Source: Pampus argenteus
Taxonomy: Eukaryota; Chordata; Actinopteri; Scombriformes; Stromateidae
Length of the DNA stretch: 64,000 nucleotides
Assembly: GCA_036937835.1 (NCBI GenBank)
Contig: CM072861.1
Location: forward strand, 7,805,501-7,869,500
Reading direction: 5' to 3'
The notes below the pieces were generated by a model. The model was not told the origin of the DNA. It was given only the letters and a program-made list of their open reading frames with translations, and did not search any database. This document shows, in pieces, positions 57,003-64,000 of the stretch. A program made the position numbers and the translations under genes. Position 1 is the first letter of the stretch. Each line of letters begins with the position of its first letter.

Positions 57003-57775
57003 GGTCCTGCAGGTGTTTTGACTGGTGAAGAACAGTGTGCTGGATCCTGGATCTACTGTCACTGGATCTTCAATGTTTGAAGGGTCTATAACTGAGTTTC
57101 TGTGAAACAGATTGATGGGAAGACGGTTTTTCAGACACTTTTAGATGTAGTTATTCCTGTTTACAACATTTGCACAAATATGACTTAATGATAGTAAATT
57201 CATTTAGCATTTCCTCAAAAAACACAACATCTCAGTGGGTTTTGTAATGTAAGAAGGCACCCTGGAAAATGAAAAATATACATATTTTAACCTTTTTGCA
57301 GTGAAAAAACTAATTATCTATTAGGATGTCCGGGACTTATACAGAACATATTTTGATATCCAAGCTAGTTAACATGAAGTAAAGTAATTTTTCTGTGACT
57401 GTGTAACAACATTAGATTAAAACTAATTAAAATATATTATTAATAATACATTACATGTGTATGAAAGCTAGTGAGCTATAAAGCACATACCTTCGTCGTT
57501 CACTGACTGTTCAGTTTCAGAGATTTAGGGTTTTAAGTCTCTGTTAATGTGTTTTTGCACTGACTTCAGCAAATATGTGTTAATCAAATGATTTTCCACA
57601 AGTGAAATGTACCAACTGTAACACTGTCAGACGTTCTGTCTGAACATTCTGTATCGCATCAAAACATTAAGCTTTAACACGTCACAAATAATGAAACGCA
57701 GCCGTTCTAACCAATCAGAGTGGTTGGCAAACAGCGGCCCGTGGACCAAATTCGGCCCTGCAGCAAAAATATGCG
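57003..57775 (-). promoter_or_regulatory. Likely 5' UTR exon and promoter of copy C
   Basis: Donor GAAG/GTATGT at 57491/57490, CCAAT box near 57711 and ACGTCAC near 57680, in the same positions as copies A and B. Confidence 0.5.
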
Positions 57776-58880
57776 GGCTCCCGATGAAAGTATAGTAGAA
57801 ATAATCTACTATCGATCACAACATGAACACGTATAGTGTAAACCTGAATGTAATATAACCAGAATAGATTTGTTCTTCACAAGCACAACTTGTTGATAAC
57901 AAAAAACGTAAATATTTTTCATGTTCATAACCGAAAGATACAACATTTATAAAGCACTTAATTTGGCTTTCATTTGTCATTATTCTCATTAAAAAGAATC
58001 TCGTAAGAATCAGAAGGAGTCGCTGCTGTGTCTTTCAGCACCACGGAGAGCGGCGAGGAGAGAGACGCTGTTTAATTATATATATATATATATATCTGGA
58101 AGTGACTCTGCCTGTATACTTGATGAAGAGCAGATGGACCGAAACATTGTGATCTAATAAATATATACGAGACAGTATGCAGGAGTTTCTCTCATTATTC
58201 GTAAATGAAATCAAGAGAAAACATACAGGACAACATTTTCATTGCACCAGTTAATTTCCCTGTAATAAAAAATCCAGAAAAAACGGACCCATGGTTGAAT
58301 GAGGCCAACATCTGATGTGTAAAGTGTCATGTGTAATATCCTTTCTCCTCAAAGTGTATCAGTAACCCAAAAAAACAGTTTCCCATTCACAGTCTTGTCA
58401 GAGTGTGTTTTTGCTTTACTTTTAACCATTTCTGACTGAGATGTAAAGTTGAAACCACTGGGCTGTTAATAGCTTTGTTCAGTACTGCTGTTTTGTGACT
58501 CTTCTGGTTATCAACAGCCACTGAGTTATTTGAACATTTTTATATTATTTATGAAACATGCACCTTTAGAAATAGTACAACATAACTCTAAATTGAATTG
58601 TCAGCTATATATGACAAATATTTAATTGTAATGGGTAAATTTCATATTCATGTAGCCCAAGGAATTAGATACCTTGATCTTGTAGGTTTACTGTTATTGT
58701 TTGCACAATTTATTATTTGTTGTTCATGTAACCCTATCTCTCAGCATAACTATACTTTGGACATTTGCACAAACACACAAGTGATAGCATGTCAAATAAA
58801 GCCATTTTTATTTTCAGTGCTCAAAATCAAAAATATTTAATTTTGTCAAAGAGTTATAAAATCTGAACATATGACAACTT
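57776..58880. other. Non-coding spacer, unit 3
   Basis: The counterpart of 14561-15660. Like unit 1 it has a bare (AT)n run (58078-58095) in place of the 190 bp of unit 2. Confidence 0.5.
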
Positions 58881-59116
58881 CTGTCCTCAGACCCTCGACT
58901 CGGATGAGGAACAACTCCCCAGAAATCCCTCTAACGGGACAAAAGGGAAGAAACCTCAGGAAGAGCAACAGAGGAGGGATCCCTCTTCCAGGACGGACAG
59001 ACGTACAATAAATGTCAAATGTACAGATTGGACAGCAGTAGTAGTTGTTGTGGAGATGCAGTTTACGGTTATGGTTACGGGGGTTAGTGTTAGGGTACAG
59101 GGGTTCTTGGCCTGTG

Positions 59117-60881
59117 TCAGTTCAGTTGAAAACCCTCCTCTTGTCGAATGTCCATTATTTCCATTAGGGTCATGTCTGGTTGCATCATGTGAGGCTGTGT
59201 CGTGTATGGCCCAGAAAATGGCCCACAAGCCTCTTTGGCTCGCTTTGAGACTGCTGCTGGTTCTGTTTTGCCGCAATACGAACAAAATATGATCTTTGCG
59301 TTCACTTATTTCTTATGTCTCTTCAAATGTATGTAAATGCACAGGATTGATAGAATAACTCCTTTGAGATGCATCATCTCGTTTGTTTTTAACTTGATTG
59401 TTGCTCATGCCTATAGAGCATAAAGGCTTTGAGCGGCTTCTTCACATAGCACTTTTCTTCTTGTTGGTGCTGGATGGGAACAGCAGCGCTAATATTATTA
59501 GCATATCCATTCGGGAGTTCAAAGAATGCCTCTCTATTCCTACACAGACAAGCAGACACAAGCAAAACACACATTAGATCATAGAAAGAATCCATGTTTG
59601 GTTTGAACACCTTTAAGGTGTGTACATAGTCACATGCGTGTTACTTACACATATCCAACATGACGTAGGCTGTGGGGAAACTCTTTGGAGGACTGGACGA
59701 CTGGCACGTTGTTAGACTGCAGACACAAATAAAAACACAAATTGATTACTGAAGGTGCAAAGACTACTTGAATGACCTGCTGTGACATCGAGTGAGACCC
59801 TATGACACACATACGCAGGCAGGAAAGTTGTGAATGCTCTATCACTGACCACTGTTGCCCTGTACAAAAACAAACATTAGATTTTCTATCTGACATCAGC
59901 TGATAAAAACAATATTCTTTGCAGTGACTTAGTTCCATCAAATCTGATAGCGTGATGTAAACATGTTTATGATGTTGTGAGCAGGGTGTAATTACATAGT
60001 TGTCCTTGGCTGACCACTCAGGGTGCTGCTGGGCGTGGAACAGTTTCTCCATCGCTGCCCGTTCATAATACCTGGCCTGCTGCTCCTTCGACAGAGACTT
60101 CCACTGTAAATAAATGTCAATACACAGTCATTTAGTTCACACAACTACACACTGGTTTGTTCTCCAGGTATGAGATACAAAAGTAGAATCACCATGAAGA
60201 TGTAAAGATAGGATGAGTCGTTTCACATTGACTCTCACTCATACAGTACTACATATAACATACTAACCTTTGCTTCCAGGATTTTGTTGACTACCGCACT
60301 GTCAGTGATGTTATATTCTAAAACAACATTGTGTCTTTGCTCCTGCCTATAGAGCATAAAGACATTAGGCGGCTTCTTCACATAGCGCTTTTCTTGTTGG
60401 TGCTGGATGGGAACAGCAGTGCTAATATCCGGAACGTATCTCTGCGGGAGTTCAAAGACAGCCTCTCCATTCCTACACAGTGTGGACACGGTGTTGGACG
60501 TGAAGAAGGTCTTGAGGGTGGAGGAGGTGTTTGAGGTGCTGGGACTGGTGGATTTTCATCATTGTCATCAGAGAGGGAAACGTCACTAAACGAAACTTCT
60601 GCTAACGACATGACTGGAGCTTTTGGGATTACACCTTCTCATCTCTGTTGTCAGGGAGGGAAACGTCACCCGGAGTTTCCTGGATTAACATCTCATGATT
60701 TTTGTGGTGTGATGCCCAGGTTGTGTCAGACACAACATTTTCACTTGGAGTACCTATGTCCTCCATTAATTGAAAAAGGTCTTCCAGTGTGTCCTCCACA
60801 CAGTTGTTTTCATAGTATGTGTCAAACATGTATTCACTAAAGTATCTGTCAAACATGTATTCACTAAATTCATTGTTGTGG
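59117..60881 (-). pseudogene. Rearranged HMG-box pseudogene C2
   Basis: Collinear with A2 at a constant offset of 43217 bp over its whole length. Exon 7 59117-59270 (acceptor lost), exon 4 fragment to 59539, exon 3 59649-59716, exon 5 59996-60103, full exon 4 60268-60472, fused exon 1 60473-60881. It carries the same TAA and 1-bp deletion in exon 1. It differs from A2 by scattered substitutions only. Confidence 0.8.
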
Positions 60882-62456
60882 AGATGCAGGTTACGGTTAC
60901 GGTGGTTAGTGTTAGGGTACAGGGGTTCTTGGCCTGGGTCAGTTCAGTTGAATATCCTCCTCTTGGTGAATGTCCATTATTTCCACATCCATGTCTGGTT
61001 GCGTCATGTGAGGCTGAGTCATGTGAGGCTGAGTCATGTGAGGCTGAGTCATGTGAGGCTGAGTCATGTGAGGCTGTGTCTCGTGAGGCGGCGTCATGTG
61101 AGGCTGTGTGATGTAAGCCTGAGTCATGTGAGGCTGCGGCATGTGAGGCTGAGACATGTGAGGCTGCGTCATGTGAGGCTGCGTCATGTGAGGCTGCGTC
61201 ATGTATGGCCCAGAAAATGGCCCACAAGACTTTTTGGCTCGCTTTGAGACTGCTGCTGGTTCTGTTTCAGCTGCAATACAAACAAAATATAATCTTAGCG
61301 TTCACTTATTTCTTATGTATCTTCAAATGTATGTAAATGTACAGGATAGATAGAATAACTTCTTTAAGATGCATCATCTCGTTTGTTTTTACCTTGATTA
61401 TTGTCCTTCCTCTTCCTGTTTTTGCCCTGTACAAAAACAAACAATTAGATTTTCTATCTGACATTAGCTGATAAAAACAATATTCTTTGCAGTGACTGAG
61501 GTCCATCAAATCTGATGAGTGTGATGTAAACTATGTAAAATGTGTATGATGTTGTGAGCATGGTGTACTTACATAATTGTCCTTGGCTGACCACTCAGGG
61601 TGCTGCTGGGCGTGGAACAGTTTCTCCATTGCTGCCCGTTCATAATACCTAGCCTGCTGCTCCTTCGACAGAGACTTCCACTGTGGACAAATGTCAATAC
61701 ACAGTCATTTAGTACACACAACTACACACTGGTTTGTTCTCCAGGTATGTGATACAAAAGTAGAATCACCATGAAGATGTAAAGATAGGATGAGTCGTTT
61801 CACATTGACTCTCTCATACAGTACTACATATAACATACTCACCTTTTCTCCCAGGATTTTGTTGACTACCGCACTGTCAGTGATGTTATATTCTAACACA
61901 ACATTGTGCCTTTGCTCATGCCTATAGAGCATAAAGGCATTAGGCGGCTTCTTCACATAGCGCTTTTCTTGTTGGTGCTGGATGGGAACAGCAGCACTAA
62001 TATTCGGAACGTATCCCTGCGGGAGTTCAAAGACAGCCTCTCCATTCCTACACAGTGTGGACACGGTGTTGGACGTGAAGAAGGTCTTGAGGGTGGAGGA
62101 GGTGTTTGAGGTGCTGGGACTGGTGGATTTTCATCATTGTCATCAGAGAGGGAAACGTCACTAAACGAAACCTCTGCTAACGACATGACTGGAGCTTTTG
62201 GGATTACACCTTCTCATCTCTGTTGTCAGGGAGGGAGACGTCACCCGGAGTTTCCTGGATTAACATCTCATGATTTTTGTGGTGTGATGCCCAGGTTGTG
62301 TCAGACACAACATTTTCACTTGGAGTACCTATGTCCTCCATTAATTGAAAAAGGTCTTCCAGTGTGTCCTCCACACAGTTGTTTTCATAGTATGTGTCAA
62401 ACATGTATTCACTAAAGTATCTGTCAAACATGTATTCACTAAATTCATTGTTGTGG
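60882..62456 (-). pseudogene. HMG-box pseudogene module C3
   Basis: Exon 7 60939-61270 (tail expanded by four identical HMTQP units compared with A3), exon 6 61393-61426, exon 5 61573-61680, exon 4 61843-62047 (ends KILGEK), fused exon 1 62048-62456 with the shared TAA and 1-bp deletion. Confidence 0.82.
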
Positions 62457-63939
62457 AGATGCAGGTTACGGTTACGGTGGTTAGTGTTAGGGTACAGGGG
62501 TTCTTGGCCTGGGTCAGTTCAGTTGATTATCCTCCTCTTGGTGAATGTCCATTATTTCCACATCCATGTCTGGTTGCGTCATGTGAGGCTGAGTCATGTG
62601 AGGCTGTGTCTCGTGAGGCGGCGTCATGTGAGGCTGCGACATGTGAGGCTGTGTGATGTAAGCCTGAGTCTTGTGAGGCGGCGTCATGTGAGGCTGCGAC
62701 ATGTAAGCCTGAGTCTTGTGAGGCTGCGTCATGTAAGGCTGTGTCATGTGAGGCTGAGTCATGTATGGCCCAGAAAATGGCCCACAAGACTTTTTGGCTC
62801 GCTTTGAGACTGCTGCTGGTTCTGTTTCAGCTGCAATACAAACAAAATATAATCTTAGCGTTCACTTATTTCTTATGTATCTTCAAATGTATGTAAATGT
62901 ATAGGATAGATAGAATAACTTCTTTAAGATGCATCATCTCGTTTGTTTTTACCTTGATTATTGTCCTTCCTCTTCCTGTTTTTGCCCTGTACAAAAACAA
63001 ACAATTAGATTTTCTATCTGACATTAGCTGATAAAAACAATATTCTTTGCAGTGACTGAGGTCCATCAAATCTGATGAGTGTGATGTAAACTATGTAAAA
63101 TGTGTATGAAGTTGTGAGCAGGGTGTACTTACATAATTGTCCTTGGCTGACCACTCAGGGTGCTGCTGGGCGTGGAACAGTTTCTCCATCGCTGCCCGTT
63201 CATAATACCTGGCCTGCTGCTCCTTCGACAGAGACTTCCACTGTGGACAAATGTCAATACACAGTCATTTAGTACACACAACTACACAACTCTCACTCAT
63301 ACAGTACTACATATAACATACTAACCTTTGCTCCCAGGATTTTGTTGACTACCGCACTGTCAGTGATGTTATATTCTAACACAACATTGTGCCTTTGCTC
63401 ATGCCTATAGAGCATAAAGGCATTAGGCGGCTTCTTCACATAGCGCTTTTCTTGTTGGTGCTGGATGGGAACAGCAGTGCTAATATCCGGAACGTATCTC
63501 TACAGGAGTTCAAAGACAGCCTCTCCATTCCTACACAGTGTGAACACGGTGTTGGACGTGAAGAAGGTCTTGAGGGTGGAGGAGGTGTTTGAGGTGCTGG
63601 GACTGGTGGATTTTCATCATTGTCATCAGAGAGGGAAACGTCACTAAACGAAACCTCTGCTAACGACATGACTGGAGCTTTTGGGATTACACCTTCTCAT
63701 CTCTGTTGTCAGGGAGGGAAACGTCACCCGGAGTTTCCTGGATTAACATCTCATGATTTTTGTGGTCTGATGCCCAGGTTGTGTCAGACACAACATTTTC
63801 ACTTGGAGTACCTATGTCCTCCATTAATTGAAAAAGGTCTTCCAGTGTGTCCTCCACACAGTTGTTTTCATAGTATGTGTCAAACATGTATTCACTAAAG
63901 TATCTGTCAAACATGTATTCACTAAATTCATTGTTGTGG
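62457..63939 (-). pseudogene. HMG-box pseudogene module C4
   Basis: Exon 7 62514-62830 (tail units include HKTQA), exon 6 62953-62986, exon 5 63133-63240, exon 4 63326-63530, fused exon 1 63531-63939. The intron between exons 4 and 5 lacks the TTTGTTCTCCAGGTATG segment present in A3 and C3 and resembles that of the intact genes, which suggests exchange with them. Confidence 0.8.
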
Positions 63940-64000
63940 AGATGCAGGTTACGGTTATGGTTACGGTGGTTAGTGTTAGGGTACAGGGGTTCTTGGCCTG
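63940..64000 (-). pseudogene. Start of a further HMG pseudogene module, cut by window end
   Basis: Reads GTTGTGGAGATGCAGGTTAC and the following TTAGTGTTAGGGTACAGGGG, identical in order to the left edge of modules A3, A4, C3 and C4. At least one more module therefore lies to the right. Confidence 0.75.

Larger units (their letters stand above)
46843..64000. repeat. Segmental duplication unit 3 (at least 17.2 kb, runs off window)
   Basis: Third direct repeat, with the same hAT/gypsy junction at 46843. It is distinguished by an L2 LINE insertion at 47165-48116 between the gypsy fragment and hAT relic 1. Like unit 1 it carries the tandem 1.5-kb HMG pseudogene modules, and the window ends inside a further module. 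Confidence 0.9.

Overview
The window is vertebrate nuclear DNA, most likely from a teleost fish. Its genes are intron-containing, with GT/AG sites on the minus strand. It is full of transposon relics of the kinds common in fish: hAT, P-element/THAP9-like, pogo-like, gypsy, L1, L2 and R2-type elements, plus short AT and CA microsatellites. I see nothing prokaryotic, and no rRNA or tRNA gene. The species cannot be named from the sequence.

Layout: about 1.9 kb of left flank (LTR-like and DNA-transposon debris, then a gypsy integrase fragment) is followed by a head-to-tail segmental duplication. It has at least three units: 1910-28727, 28728-46842 and 46843 to beyond the window. Units 2 and 3 begin at the same junction, where the 5' side of a minus-strand hAT transposase relic meets the gypsy fragment at the shared bases CAGACAAATGG. 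Each unit runs, left to right: gypsy fragment, hAT relic 1 with an LTR-like insert, L1 ORF1 fragment, pogo-like element, an intact TCF/LEF-type HMG-box gene (minus strand), HMG pseudogenes, a GC/CRE-rich block, a P-element/THAP9-like relic (plus strand) and hAT relic 2 (minus strand). Unit 3 leaves the window inside the pseudogene array.

The only convincing intact genes are three paralogues of one HMG-box gene: 10815-13787, 34809-37923 and 54044-57002 (predicted 623, 647 and 595 aa). Seven coding exons join in frame with good splice sites. The HMG box and its basic tail are split at the intron positions typical of TCF/LEF genes. The rest of the protein is not TCF/LEF-like as far as I can see: exon 1 carries an acidic 28-residue repeat (7, 7 and 6 copies) and exon 7 carries a long pentapeptide tail of MTQPH type. 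Upstream of each copy lie a likely noncoding first exon and a CCAAT-containing promoter region.

Next to the intact genes lie degraded copies. In units 1 and 3 a 1.5-kb module (tail exon, basic-tail exon, both HMG exons, and a piece of exon 1 fused out of frame) is tandemly repeated. All modules carry the same nonsense change and 1-bp deletion, so they look like an amplified pseudogene. Unit 2 lacks this array.

The units differ by later events. Unit 1 has an R2-type LINE carrying a nested hAT MITE. Unit 3 has an L2 LINE whose 5' junction includes a 29-bp piece of hAT transposase. Unit 2 has a truncated P-element relic. Which pair of units agrees best changes along their length, as expected if unequal exchange or gene conversion has been active.
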